A stretch of 64,000 bases of DNA from Heloderma charlesbogerti (GCA_026122225.1 JANEZZ010000733.1:1-64000); one strand, 5' to 3'. Counted from the first letter of the stretch, positions 42,597-54,469 are shown. The notes: generated by a model not told the origin, from the letters alone. Translations and numbers: made by a program.

Positions 42597-42685
42597 ACAG
42601 TGTAATCCTATACACATTTATCTGGGAATATGTCCCGTTGAATTTAATGGGGCTTCATTTTGATGCATTGGATTGCACCATTTGC
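42597..42685. mobile_element. Short MITE, about 85 bp
   Basis: 'gtgtaatcctatacacatttatctggga' ... 'ttgaatttaatgggg' ... 'attggattgcacc' matches the MITEs at 57.1-57.3 kb, with inverted ends. Confidence 0.7.
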
Positions 42686-42689
42686 TGTA

Positions 42690-43029
42690 AATTAACATGG
42701 TTCAGTGGTCAGATTTGCACTGTTATTTAGGAAATATATGAAAAAGTACCAATGGGATGCTTAATTGAAATCCATGATTTAGAGCGGCCTTTTTTCTTGC
42801 TGATTTGAAACATGATTTAAATCACTGAACTTGCATCACAGTGATTTAAAATCAGACCTCCTGTGTAATGTGATATCTCTTAACATGTAGATTTTGAAGA
42901 GTCTTTGAACACAGCCTTTCTCTTGGACCATGTAGCCCTAGGGAGCATTAGTAGCAGGGAAATGGAGACAAGGGACCATGGAGCCTGGGTAGGAGGGAGG
43001 GGGAGCTATTTTGGGTCCAGTGCACTGAA
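42690..43029. other. Unrecognised sequence
   Basis: I see no gene or repeat family. Confidence 0.5.
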
Positions 43030-43665
43030 CTTACCAATCTGCTTTACACTGAGTCAAGCTCTAGGGCCATCATCTAGACCAATATTGTCTGCTCTGACAG
43101 GCAAGTGGGTCTCCAATGTCTCAGGTAGGGATGGATGAATTAGTTTGGTCCAAATGTTTATAAGGACTTACCCAATTTGCAGCTCCCAAACCTATATATG
43201 AACCACATTGCAATTGCACACTGAAGTCCACATTTTCAGAATTTTGTGGTGCAATTCGCAACTCAAAAAAAATGTGGGCATAAATGTGTATATTAGGGAA
43301 AATGCGATCAAAAAGGCATATATTAGGGGAAGGTTCACACAAAGGACACATATTAGGCTAAAATCTCTTGTGCACACTAGGAAACACGCATACAAAAACG
43401 TGTATATTAGAACAAACGTGCATGAAAATGTCTGTGAATTTTTGACAGAATTTTTTGGGCTGGATGTTTGGAAATAGGCCAAAACAACCGTATGGCTGGG
43501 AAAACGAGAGACTTGGCAAAACTGAAATGGACAGATTTGCCCTAATCTCATCTGGAGAAAGATCTTCCTCAGCCCTTCCATCAAGTTCCTTTCAGGGGAG
43601 ATGGTCCGACTGAACCGGAGACCTTCTGCATGCAAAGGATGGGTCTACTGCTGAGCAGTTCCTGC
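43030..43665 (-). mobile_element. tRNA-derived SINE split by a MITE
   Basis: Minus-strand SINE: its 3' body lies at 43,030-43,125 and its head, with 'accttctgcatgcaaag', at 43,545-43,665. The MITE at 43,126 sits between them. Confidence 0.78.
43126..43544. mobile_element. TAGGGATG-family MITE inside a SINE
   Basis: Left end TAGGGATGGATGAA; right end 'tttgcccta'. Flanks GTCTCAGG and ATCTCATC share 5 of 8 bases. The interior has repeated 'gtgtatattaggg' / 'catatattaggg' motifs. Confidence 0.75.
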
Positions 43666-44022
43666 AGCATGTGAGCAGCACAGCCACAACACCTTCCATC
43701 AGAAGCAGTATTTTTCAAGCTCATTTAATTTTATTCATTCAATTAGTAGAAAACCATGGCAAGTTTGTTTTACAGCAGTTAATAATTAACAGATCTTCCC
43801 TATAAATGTATAATAGATTATATTGAATCAGTTTTTCCCAGGGTTAGGAATCTCTTGTTCCCTTCTGTGACCTGGGTTTCAAGAAGTTATCCCCTGATTG
43901 CCTGATGGGTTCATTCCAGGAATCATTCCCTTTTTGTGTCCGGGGTTGGGGCCCCGTGAAAGGATTATCTAGGTTAGGTACCCAGGAATCCAGAGTCCCT
44001 TCCCTTGTGTTCAGAACCGTGG
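43666..44022. other. Unrecognised sequence
   Basis: It may include the start of the repeat that follows, but no boundary is visible. Confidence 0.45.
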
Positions 44023-44262
44023 AGATGGCAATGGAGAAACCATGTTGAGGATCTCAGTCACGGTAGTAGTGTTTCGCTTTGGACTGTTCTGGAATTACAT
44101 AGAGCCTTATAGCTACTGACCATCAGCTATATGATTTCTGAAGAGTGTAACCATTAAGCTTTTGCCGTGGGATTCCCTGCAATGAAGAAATCTCACTGAT
44201 TTGGGTGTCCAGTGTCAGATTGCTTGAGCGTGTGCGCTGGGGGGATCGGGAAACCTGACACT
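44023..44262 (+). repeat. Repeat shared with the ERV interior
   Basis: About 220 bp matches 15,297-15,530, including 'gctactgaccatcagctata', 'gtaaccattaagcttttgcc' and 'aatgaagaaatctcactgat'. It ends 'gggaaacctgaca', which looks like an LTR-style end. The same block inside the ERV suggests both derive from one retroelement. Confidence 0.75.
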
Positions 44263-44782
44263 GGGCTTCCCCACCCCATCACTGGCTGAGCAGCTCAATC
44301 TAATTCTTTCCTCCTCAAGTCATCCAATTCTCAATTTAACATCAGCCTGGTTTATAAAGCTTTAAACCCATTCGAGAGATCTGAAGAACTGACATTTCAA
44401 GCAAGCACTGGCTCTTTTATAGGCTGTGAACAAAAGGGCTTGAACAGATGCGTTGGAAGATGTATTGTGAAGGGTATCTTACAGCTGAGAAAACATGACA
44501 TTCAGCAAAGTGTGGCTTTTGTATAAAAAGTTTTGGTAATTTTCTCTTGGAATGAACTTAATGTTACAAGGGTTTTTACCAGTTGTAGGGAAGTGCCTCC
44601 CCCCCTCTCGTTTCCATGCAGAGAAATGCTTCACGTATCAGACTCACCAGAAAAAGATAATCAAATTCATGTGGCCGACTTGAACACAAGTAGATAAGAA
44701 TCAAATCCTATAGCTGGATAATAGTTCATGGAGGGATAGAGAAAGTGTCCAAAACAGCTGAAATATCCAGAAATGTGTCCCA
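44263..44782. other. Unrecognised sequence
   Basis: I see no gene or repeat family. Confidence 0.5.
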
Positions 44783-45110
44783 TAGGGATGTATGAGAATT
44801 TTGTTTTTGCTTGCAAAGCATGCAAGCATGCCCTGTTTGAAGCCCCCGATGTGATTGTAAGTGAATGCCTGCCAAATATGTTTGCAAATTGCTGGACGTA
44901 TGCCCGTGTTCAATTTGCACAATTTTCCTCAGTTCAGCTTTGCACAAATTTCCTAATGTGCGCAAATTTCCCCCTGCAGATCAAAACCCTTGCTTTAGGC
45001 TATGGAGAAAAACTGCACACATTTGGGGAAATTTGCGTAAATGCCATGTTCAATTGTTGTTTGATTTGTGCAATTTTCCTGCTCGCACAGAGTATAAAAC
45101 CTTGACAGAG
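44783..45110. mobile_element. Probable TAGGGATG-family MITE
   Basis: Left end 'ATAGGGATGTATGAG' with interior 'caatttgcacaatttt', 'gcgcaaatttcc', 'gaaatttgcgtaaat' repeats like 37,982-38,385. The right end is not fixed. Confidence 0.55.
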
Positions 45111-47094
45111 AAGTTTGATTGTATGGCCACTTGGTGTATAGTGATTGTGGGAAAGGTCCAGTTTGCATGTTGCCTGCTCCCAGTCCATGGTGAGTTGATC
45201 ATGTGCATCTAGTATCATGAGGAGAGTTTTGGTAGGCATTGACAATTTGTTGTTGCAGCTGGGGTGTGGGAGGGAAGAGAAGTGACATTCACTGTCATGT
45301 AGAAAAACAACAATTGTCATTACATACTGGAAACTATTCTGCACATGGTGTCAGGTGCGCTTGACTGGCTCACCATGGGTAGGATCATCCACGCAAAAGA
45401 AGGAGGTATCAGTAGGCTTGAGGGAATCTCAAAGGCAGAAGTATGAGCAATTTTTTGGGGAAAAACCCTCTGAAAGAGATAAGAAACCCAAGGACAGATC
45501 AGTGAGGCCTGAGCATGCTCAGTGGGGCGGAAAACCAGACCATCTGGGAGAGGGGCTGGAATAGAGTATCCTGGAAAAAGGTTATGGCTGGCTGGCTGGC
45601 ACCCTGAGCAGGAGAATTCCACGCTGCAGTGCTTTGTTGCAGATCTCCTTGTCATTAATCTAAAATGTAAAGCCACTGGAGAGTGATGGGTGTGCTAGAG
45701 GGTGCACTCTCGGTTCATGTGGAGCAACATTGAGCCCAGTAACTGTGGCTGGCACCTTGTCTGAACTGAGAATGCACCATAGGACATGTCCCAGACTCCT
45801 CTGCAACACCCAGGACTTGCAGCGTAGACATATTGTGGTTCTTCAGGAAAAAATGCAGTGTGGAAATGATTCCTTGAAAGTTTTAAAAACACAGAGCTTT
45901 GGGATTGGGTGTTTTCTTTTTCTTTTTAAAAGACCTTGGAAGAAATTGATGTCTAAACCTATAATTAATAATTGGCAACACTGAACAGAAGCCATTTGCA
46001 CTGGATTCTGCCAGAAAAATCTAGACATTGAAGAATAATTAGAGAATTTTGGCTCTCGTGGGCTGCTAATTAGGTTACATCTATGCTGTGTAAGTTTTTT
46101 TGTCTTTAAAGATGCCTTGACCTATTTTGCTACTGAGGGAACAAAATTAGCCAGGGTAAATCTTATTCCTTTGGGCAAACAGCTAGAGATATGGGGTAAA
46201 GGAGGAAGAAAAAATCTTGTATATTTGTTCTGAATATGTAATAGGAAAGGAGAGGGGTGGGGGATGTTGTAGACTGCTCCCTTAAGGGTAAGATAATATA
46301 ATCAGTATACCATTGACCACTTTCAGTGGTTGGTAAAATAAGATTGGATGGGTTAAAATGAAGATGCTAAGCTCTTTTAGGCTTTTTAGGCTTTAGCAAA
46401 GCTAAGCTCTTTTAGGCTTTGCTGATTTTAATGGGAGACTTCAGCATGTGCTTATACCCATTGAAGCCGACAGGACTGAAAAGTGTTTAACTTTGGCTGG
46501 AGTGTGCCTTTTAGTATTGTATATTTTAAGGATGTTTGTTTGGTTTTCTCAAACCTACTGTACTGTAACCCTAAACCCAGGCCTTTGGCATGGAGCAAGC
46601 TGGAATTCTGAACGAATTAATATATTTTATCAGCAGAGGCCTGACAGTGTCAAACTCACCGTATCTGATTCCAACTCTCTGCTGACATTTCCCAACCTCC
46701 ATTTCCAAGAGGGCATGGAGAGTTGGCAATTATTCTACTTCCTCTATTTTTACACCAACGCTGGTTCCTTTTGTGCAGGCAAACAACTCCGTTGGGGGAT
46801 ATCCAGCCACGTTAAATTAATTTTTACATCATGTCAGGAAAAGCCGTGCAAAATGGAATCAACCAACCAGTGAATCCATCAATAAAACACCTTGGCTCAG
46901 TTCCATTTTTTTGGAAAGCGTTTGGAATCCTCCAGAGCTACTACAGGTTCTTCTGCTAAAATAACACCTGTAAAGCCTCATCTCTGCAAAAATACAGTGA
47001 AAAGCCCTTTTACAGCCTTTCAGCATTGAGTCAGCACATACCAGCCAGGATAGGAACTAAGCTGAGAGATACTCAGGGAACTCCATTTGATATA
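45111..47094. other. Unrecognised sequence, 2.0 kb
   Basis: No recognised gene or element. A short palindrome 'tgagcatgctca' lies at 45,512. A frame of 141 codons at 46,448-46,873 shows no domain and is probably chance. Confidence 0.5.
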
Positions 47095-47099
47095 TGGCA

Positions 47100-47690
47100 C
47101 AGAATCATACCATTTTAGAGTTGGAAGGGCTCTTGGAAATCATCTAGTCCAACCCGCCGATCAGTGCTGTGATACCAGATGCAATTACAGCTAGGGATGG
47201 ACAATTCTGTCTGCTTCATTTTCTGTAACGTTCACATTTTTTGAAGCACAGGTTTGTTCTGTCCCATTAACTCATTGGTTTGCACATCTTTTAAAAGTTT
47301 GCACGAACATTCACATGCATTTTCGCCTGCATTTTTGTAGGTACAAATATTAGTATGCTTTTTGGTATGCAGTTTTCCCCAATACATACAATTTTTGCAA
47401 GCACTTTCCCTTAATATGTGCCTTTCTATAGGCAATTTTCCCTACCATACTCATCTTTTATATGGATGTTTTGATCGGAGTGCTGCATTGCAAAATTTGT
47501 AGACATGTGAAAACCAAAGGGTAATGGTGTTCCTGTTCATATATTAGTTCAGGAAGTGCAAATCAGGAAGTGCAAACCAAATGCATTTTGCTCCCATCCC
47601 TACGTACAACCTCCCTGACAGATGGCTGCCCAAACATTGTGTAAAGACCTCCAGTGAAGGAGAGCCTACCACCCCCCCTAAGCAGATCAT
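47100..47690 (-). mobile_element. CR1 LINE 3' end split by a MITE
   Basis: Plus-strand 'agagttggaagggctcttgg...ctagtccaacccgccgatc' then, after the MITE, 'cctccctgacagatggctgcc'. Both are CR1 3' UTR in reverse. Confidence 0.88.
47192..47602. mobile_element. TAGGGATG-family MITE inside CR1
   Basis: Perfect terminal TAGGGATGG ... CCATCCCTA over 411 bp. Interior has 'tgcattttcgcctgcattttt' type repeats, close to 43,126. TSD unclear. Confidence 0.85.
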
Positions 47691-48130
47691 AGAGTCATAG
47701 AATAGTAGGGTTGGAAGGAGCCTACAAGACCATCGAGTCCAACCCCCTGCTCAATGCAGCAATCCAAGTCAGATTGACCCACTTCTGAACACCTCTTACA
47801 ATTAGGAAGCCCCCCCCCTCAATATTTAGCTGAAATCTGCTTCCCTGTCATTTCCACCCATTGTTTCTAGTCTTGCCCCTGGGAGCAGCAGAGAATAAGT
47901 CTGTACCATCTTCTGTGTGACAGTCCTTCAGACATTTGAAGACCACTGTCGTATCTTCCCATAATCGTCCCTTTTCTAGGTTAAATTTGCTAAGCTCCTC
48001 CAACCATTCCTCATAGGACTTGGTTTCCAGACCCCTCCTTGTCTTAGTCACCATCTTCTGGACATGCTTCAGTTGCTCTCCACCAACCTACGTGCAGCCC
48101 ACCAACCATGCACTGTATCCCTCGCAGAAG
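47691..48130 (-). mobile_element. CR1 LINE 3' end
   Basis: Reverse complement ends with the ATTCTATG-type tail ('atagagtcatagaatagtagggttgg' on the plus strand). It then extends into the CR1 3' region ('cctcctccaaccattcctcatagg', 'caccatcttctggacatgc'). Confidence 0.9.
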
Positions 48131-48695
48131 GTTTATTGATGACATGATGGTTGTGTTCAGTTTGGTGGGCAAGGCCTGCATTGTTGCTGATGTGCTCAGG
48201 TAGCTGCCAAGATCCCACTGCCAACCCCAGACTTGACACTGCTGAAGAGGATCAGCTGTTCCATCCTTCTGTTCAGTGGACAAGGAGAAGGAGGGTCCTG
48301 GCAGGAGTGGTTAGGTCCACTTGGGTTCATCTTGCTGCGGTCTCCCCAGAATCTAGAGCTAGCCCTGTTGTCGGAGCATGAGGGGTAGCATCCTAGGGCG
48401 TCCTTGCGCTCATGGGAGCGACCACTCACGCAACAGGGTTTTAATACTTGTAAAAATACCCCAAAATGAGCGGAGACACTCATTTCTGGAATGGAGCAGC
48501 TCAGCTGATCTTGCAGGAGGGAGTTCTGCTGACCTGTAGCGACCCGGAAACAAGTGTTTCTGCTTATTTCTGCAGTTATTTTTTTAGAATCATGAAAAGC
48601 GAAAGCCCCTTTGTGCAAGTGGCCACTCTACCGAGTGCAATAGACCCAGCAGAGGGGGAGCAGCCCACTGGATACTGCCCAAGATTTGTAGGCCT
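48131..48695. other. Unrecognised sequence
   Basis: No gene or family recognised. Confidence 0.5.
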
Positions 48696-48942
48696 GCCCT
48701 ACCTAGGGATGCTGGAGAAATTTGAGATGGATTAAAATGAGCTCAGATTTCTAAGAATCTGACCCACAGAATCTATTATGGACCACCCCCCTCAGGCCGT
48801 GCGGAGTCCGTGGACTTTTGGATAATTTTTTTTTTACTTTCCTGAAATTTAAGCATATAAATCCATAGAAAAGCATGTACGTTTCTGCTGAGGAAACGTT
48901 CAATGGAATGGTGGACAATACATTAAATGTTACATACTGAGG

Positions 48943-49003
48943 TATTATTTATTTATTTCATTTCTATACCACCCAATAGCTGAAGCTCTCTGGGCGGTTC
49001 ACA
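48943..49003 (-). mobile_element. L2-like tail inserted in MITE
   Basis: 'tttctataccacccaatagctgaagctctctgggcggttcac' is the inverse of the tail at 13,385-13,460. Confidence 0.75.
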
Positions 49004-49007
49004 AAAA

Positions 49008-49045
49008 ATTAAATTATGTAAATTATGTAAATTTATGTAAATTAT
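49008..49045. repeat. ATTATGTAA tandem repeat
   Basis: Four copies of a 9-12 bp unit at the centre of the MITE. Confidence 0.8.
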
Positions 49046-49196
49046 GTAAATATTTATGTATTTGTGTATTTTTCCGCATGACGAAGAAAAATATTTGCAT
49101 CCATCTGTGGGTGGACAACGGAATGAAAGGCATCTGACAGTCCGTGAAACACAGACTGAGCGGATTTTACACAATCCGTACATCCTTAGCCCTAGC

Positions 49197-49447
49197 CCAT
49201 GTCCTAAACACTCTGAACCAATCGTTAATGTAGTAGCCAGATTGATGAAGGGGCTGTGCCCAATGAACTGAGATCAGACAAAAGCTTGGATAGATTTCAT
49301 TGCTTCCCAGAGGTGGGTACATAGCTGCTAGCCAGTAACACTGTCAAATCAGTCCTCTCTACATCCAGGGTTGAATATTTTCATGTTCTACCAATATGGT
49401 AGAAATAAATGCATACTGTCATGTGGCTCTAGACATTAGCATCAATT
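49197..49447. other. Unrecognised spacer
   Basis: Nothing recognised. Confidence 0.5.
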
Positions 49448-49765
49448 TAAGGGGTGGGGGAAGGAGGCAAGAACACATGAAATATACCACATGGGCCAGT
49501 GAAGGCTGGTGGCTCTGACTTTGGCGGGGCTGAGATTCCATTCTGGATTTCAGTCAGAACCAGCCAGAACTCTAAAGGAGCTATCTGAGGTGCTGAACCT
49601 ATTTTGGGGATGGGGTTCAGCTCCTTGGATAGCTCCCTTAGAATTCTGGCTGGCTCAGACTGAAACTCAGAATGGATACACAGCCCCACAGAAATCCGAG
49701 CCACCAGCTGCCACTGACATAGGCATAAATGTTTCAAACCTATGCCCCGCACCCCCAAACACCTA
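49448..49765. mobile_element. Foldback element, about 318 bp
   Basis: Arms of more than 100 bp: 'ccattctg.atttcagtc.ga.ccagccagaa' (from 49,543) and its inverse (to 49,675). They meet at 'gctgaacctattttggggatggggttcagc'. Outer parts 'aaggggtgggggaagg' and 'cccccaaacacct' also pair. No TSD or family assigned. Confidence 0.75.
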
Positions 49766-49924
49766 TTTTGAGTTCGTAGTTTAAATATTGATCGTATGCA
49801 GAAGGTTAGTGCAACTTTTGTTACGAAGAGAACAATGTTCCTATGACGTTTGGCTCTTTTTGTAGCTTATTATGTTTGCTAATTGGCTGCCTGTTTAATG
49901 CTGTATACATTATACATCTGGGGG
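49766..49924. other. Unrecognised spacer
   Basis: Nothing recognised. Confidence 0.5.
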
Positions 49925-50240
49925 TCTCCAGTGTGGTGTGTGTGGGCAGCAGGGTGTCACCAGGTTCGCTGCCCTCCCCCCCTTTTTTTTAAACTGGGAG
50001 ACTGGCATGCTGCAAAGCAAAGAGATGCCCTCCAGCGCCATTGTCGTTTGGGATCAAAAGACTGGTTTTGTGTGTCTGGAGTTCAGACTTCAGCTCCACC
50101 TTGAACTTCAGTTCTTGGGCAAGTTGCTTTTCTTCTAGTCTTACTAGTTGTCTTCTAGGTAATGAGTGTTTTGTGGCTGGCCATGGTATCCATTTTACGA
50201 TTCGACTGTCCACCTCCCCCATGGCAGCCATTTTGTGAGC
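49925..50240. repeat. Unnamed repeat, copy 1
   Basis: Shares order and sequence with 60,233-60,440: 'aactgggag.ctggc.t.c..caaagcaaag' preceded by a C/T run, then 'ctccagc.ccat'. Family unknown. Confidence 0.65.
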
Positions 50241-50729
50241 ACCCATGATACTCTGAACATTCCAAATGTGCCCAGCAACCCAAAGAGGTTGGGGACCCAC
50301 ATATATTCTGTGCGGTGTCTGTTATAACTTAGGTTTCATGAATGAGGGCAACAGAGTATCTGATGAGGGGCTTGTCTGAAACCCCCACATTTAAGCCCTT
50401 TCCATGCATTCCCTGAATTATGGGGTGGAGGGGTGGGGAGTGGTGAAATGCTGACTTTTCACACCTCCAGAACTGTGGGTTCCTGTGGCCATGCCCTCAA
50501 CAGCCACACATTCCACTGAACACATGAGAGGGATCCTCTGCAAGGACAGATGTACATGCATTGGGAGAACGATGCCAGAAACCTAGATTATACAGGGTCC
50601 TGATTGTGTGGAAGCACCTATGTACCTACAGCTGTTTATCCCCTTTCATGTATTCATTTGAACATCTGGATATGAGAGGCATCAGAGAGGATGCTGTTGT
50701 GGCAAGGCTAGCTACCTTGGTCTTTCTCC
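50241..50729. other. Unrecognised sequence
   Basis: Nothing recognised. Confidence 0.5.
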
Positions 50730-50830
50730 TCCTTATTTATTTATTTTATTTATTTATTTATTTTTTTTACAATATTTGTATATTGCTCCATTCCTAAAAC
50801 AGATTTTGGAGTGGTGAACACAAACGGTAA
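50730..50830 (-). mobile_element. SINE/LINE tail fragment
   Basis: (TTTA)n run then 'acaatatttgtatattgctcc', in reverse an L2-like or SINE tail. Only the end is present. Confidence 0.5.
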
Positions 50831-51720
50831 AACAGTAAAATCTTTCATGCGCTCAGCAGATGTCATCTGGCGCTTTCCTTGAAAGGGAAATAGCAGCTGA
50901 TATAAAATATTTCATACAGTTCAGAAATGCTAAGTGCTTTTAGGACATTATTGTAAAATATATTTCCACCATAATTGTGATGTGATAGTAAAACATAAGT
51001 TGTATAAGTCCATCTTGGCAGGTTGTAAAGGAGTATTTTAGATAGTAGTTTTGTAATAGGACCTGATATTAAAGCTCTCATATAAGTGTGGCCCTTTACT
51101 GGAATAAAAAGGGTAATTAAAAAGATAGTATTGCAAAAAAGCATTTGAAGAATTAAAATCAAAGTTCTGGCCAGATAACGGAACCCAACTGGCTGCGATC
51201 TACATTTGAAAAGATTTTTTTTTAAAAGCCATTTGCTTTGATGCATAGAAACAACCATTTTGTCAATTGTTATAATTTTAGATGACTGATATAATAAAAT
51301 CAAATGCTTCATTTTAGGGGGGAGACAATACTGAATTGTTTGCTAGTGAGGGAAAAAGAAACATTTTGTTGCATAATACAATGGCTTACTAAAGACAAGA
51401 TCATTTAAACTCGAAACACAAGATGACAGTTTGTTACTTAGTTCTTTTTTCTGTTTTAGTTTTCCCAAACGTATCTGCATTCTTTTTGTCAGGAGCTGAT
51501 TTGTTTTCATTTGTAGTTTTAAATTGAGGTCACGTTTCCTGGCCCTCTTACCTTAGAAACCAAAGGGAGCTTATTTTTCAATCCCTTTCCACCTAAGCCA
51601 TATTGAGGTAGCAGCTGAAAGCTGTTACAGGGCTCGGCTTGAAATATATCCTATAGATTTGACCGTAGCCCAGGCTACAAATGATGGTGGAAGACCCACA
51701 TTTTTCAAAGCAGAGTTGCC
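50831..51720. other. Unrecognised AT-rich sequence
   Basis: A minus-strand frame of 149 codons (50,863-51,312) is hydrophobic in part but has no recognisable domain and no gene-like context. Confidence 0.45.
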
Positions 51721-52025
51721 TTTATTTATTTGTTTAATACATTTCTGTACTGCCCTTCAGCCAGAAATAAATTTAAAAGGTTCCTTGGGCAGTTTACAAT
51801 GATAAGCTACAGTCTGCAATAAAATAAATAATAAAGCAAAATAACATCAAATCATCATTAGAAAAAAAACAATACTAACTCAACAATTAAAAGCAGCATT
51901 GAAAATGCTTAGAACTCAGGACTTAAAAAGCCAGAGAGAATTTAAAAAGTTGGGTGCTGGGATGAGCCACTCGGTGAAGGGAGTTCCATAAATGGGGCAC
52001 TCTGAGGAGAGCCCCCACCAATGAC
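51721..52025 (-). mobile_element. Probable L2-like LINE 3' end
   Basis: Plus strand starts with a TTTA run and 'tttctgtactgcccttcagcc'. The minus strand contains 'tttatggaactcccttcaccgag', similar in style to the WNSLP coding block of L2-type ends. Moderate confidence. Confidence 0.55.
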
Positions 52026-52569
52026 CACAAGCTAGTAGTGTGCAAAGTATAGGATGGGTGTGCAATTTAAAAGGTCGAAGTGGCTGAACCTTCCCCACTT
52101 CTGCTCTAGTGCTGACACTACATGTCTGTAGCTGTTTTTCTGCTGGCTGGGCCTCTATACCAAAAATGAGCCTGTTAGCAAGAGAGTGGCTGTGAAATTG
52201 AAACTGAAGTCAGGGGGCCATTTGCAAATTGCCCCTAAAGAGTATATGCATTACCCCCAAAGAGGCAGATTTGCATAAAATTTGCATATGCTGATTCACA
52301 TGTACTGATGCTAATTTAGAAATATATATTAAATACAAATACAGTCCATTTCACCATAATGTGGAAGGCTGTGACCAGGTGACCTGTGTGCCTTGCTCTG
52401 TCTACTTTCCACGTGCTGTTGAGGGGCAACTTCAAGGCTTCTTCCTTCTGATGGTTCTTTATCTTTATGCTGGACCTGGACTGGTCAGCCCTTCAAACAG
52501 AGGACGCCTTTAAAATAAAGGACAGGAATATTATGGAGGTTCATATGACAAATGCAAACCTGCTCTAAT
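52026..52569. other. Mostly unrecognised; right part resembles a hAT body
   Basis: 'gggcaacttcaaggcttcttccttc' and 'tggactgg...cctttcaaacagagga' at 52,425-52,515 are similar to 62,147-62,240, so a related hAT fragment is likely there. Confidence 0.5.
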
Positions 52570-53400
52570 TGAAGTAGGAAATGTATTTATTTTTATTTTA
52601 TTATTGCATTTATTTATTATTTTATTTATATTCTGCCTTTTCACCTCTTGCAAGGAACCCAAGGTGGTTTACATGGTCCCCCTTTTCTCCATTTTATCCT
52701 CAAAACAAAACAACCTGTGAGTTAGGTTAGGCTGAGAGTCAGTGACTGGCCCAAAGTCACCCAGTGAGCTTCATGGCCCAAGTGGGGACTAGAACCCGGG
52801 TCTCCCGAGGACCCAGTCCAACACTCTATCCTCTACACCAGGGGTCCCCAACCCCCGGTCCATGGCCCAGTCCCAGTCCGTGGCCTGTTAGGGACTGGGC
52901 CGCAGTTGGGGTGTGGGAACCCCCCCTTACCTTGGGTCCGCGGGGAGAGGAGGCGATCCGTCCCTCCCCCCCCAGGAATCCTCGCCGGCCCTGGCTGGCT
53001 CTGCTCCGCAGCGAGTCCGTGGAGCTGCCGGCCGGCTCCGGCCCTGTTCTTTGCAGTAATAGCCTATTACTGCAAAGAACAGGGACCCAAATTGTTCCAG
53101 TGGCTGGGAGTCCTCCCCTGGCTAGAGCCAGCCGGCAGCTCTGCGGACTCGCCGCTGAGCGAAGCCGGCCAGGGCCGGCGAGGATTCCGGGGGGAGGGAG
53201 GGATGGATCGCCCCCCCCATGGACCCAAGGTAACGGGGGTTCCCACACCCCTACTGCGGCCCGGTCCCATCCTCCCCTGGTCCGTGGAAAAATGGTCTTT
53301 CACGGACTGGTCCCTGGTCCCAAAAAGGTTGGGGACCGCTGCTCTACACCACACTGACTCTAACCAGTACACCACAGTCTAACCACTACACCACAGTGTA
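52570..53400 (-). mobile_element. tRNA-derived SINE split by a Charlie-like hAT
   Basis: Minus-strand SINE tail and body at 52,570-52,838 ('tgactggcccaaagtcacccagtgagctt', 'ggactagaacccgg') and head pieces after 53,342. The insertion duplicated CTCTACAC of the SINE head. Confidence 0.9.
52839..53341. mobile_element. Charlie-like hAT element with foldback core, perfect TSD
   Basis: Ends CAGGGGTCCCCAACC and (inverse) CAGCGGTCCCCAACC. TSD CTCTACAC at 52831-52838 and 53342-53349. Subterminal 'ggtccatggcccag' and 'gtggcctgttagg' resemble the MER1/Charlie group known from mammals. The inner 52,906-53,253 is a GC-rich foldback with TTGGGGTG ... CACCCCTA ends and AGGTAA motifs, as in the elements at 23,096 and 61,098. 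Its centre is a different perfect hairpin ('ctgttctttgcagtaatag' and its inverse). Confidence 0.92.
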
Positions 53401-54469
53401 GTTGTGAGAAGCCCAGTTACTACGTTAGGGACACAAATGTGTGAATACCGGCCTTGGGATCAATCAGGACAACTGCCGCTTAGAAGACAACCCACCCAAT
53501 TGCACACAGAGGTCAATGCAACCTTGACATCCACTGTCCTAGCAAGAATAGGATTGACTGCTCCACCTGTAGCAACGAGAATGGGCCAGTAGGCAAAGGA
53601 AGCCAGAAGGAGAGAACTTTAGGGCCAAACTACACTTTACGCTTTTTGTCTAGTGTGCAGGAAATCTTGTTTTTTTTTTGATAGATTAAAGTCACATGGG
53701 AGGGGACAATTCTTACTTTGAATTCAGCATGCGATGTGGGGAAACTTATCTCTCCACTCCTGAAACTGTGTTCCAAATGAAAAAAATAGCACCCTCTGGA
53801 CAGTTTGGAGGTTTAGAAGAAAAGTTCCTATTGACCCCAGTAAGAATTTGCCCCCTAAGGTTTCAAATCACATGGTGTTTGAGTCTGTGTCTCTGTGTTT
53901 TTCAGTCAAAATGCTCTTGGGAGTGAAGAGATAAGCCCTCTCTCACTGCATAAAGTAAAACGCATCCCCCGTCCTACATGAGGGTAATTAATCTTAAAAA
54001 AAACACCAAACTTAACCCCATGCTATACCAGAGCCATGGCCACATTTAGCAATTTGAGAAACTGCCCTGGACACCACCACAGAATAGCTGCCATGGGAGG
54101 CGTGGCGAAGGACAAGTAGCTAGCCCCAAAGACTTGAGTACAAGGCAGCGGTGGAGTCTGAGCCCCAACACACGAATGAATTCCTTTGGACCCATTGTTC
54201 TCAGCACCAACAGAAACCTATATCACAGCAATCCCAGTGGCTAGCAAGAAAATGTGTTAATTTTTTCTAAAAAATGGGAGGTGTAGGACACCTTGGTGGG
54301 TGCCATGAAAGGCATCCAGGGGCACAGCATTGCCCGCAGTCACCATGTTGCCATGTAGTTTAGCCATTCGGGTATTTGGGTTTCACATCCTAGTTCAGCA
54401 CTTTGACCACTATGCAGGGATAGTGCAAACCAGCCAAACTTGAGGTCTCCGAAGTCCTCCGAGTTAATC
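53401..54469. other. Unrecognised sequence
   Basis: I see no gene or repeat family. Confidence 0.5.

Larger units (their letters stand above)
48704..49188. mobile_element. hAT-like MITE subtype A, with tail insertion
   Basis: TAGGGATGCTGG ... ACATCCTTA. Flanks GCCCTACC (48696-48703) and GCCCTAGC (49189-49196) match at 7 of 8, supporting hAT. An L2-like tail at 48,943-49,003 and an ATTATGTAA repeat lengthen it relative to 59,136. Confidence 0.92.

Noticed and set aside
50863..51312. Minus-strand frame of 149 codons resembling a membrane protein
   Set aside because: AT-rich composition yields hydrophobic residues; no domain, start context or neighbouring gene supports it.
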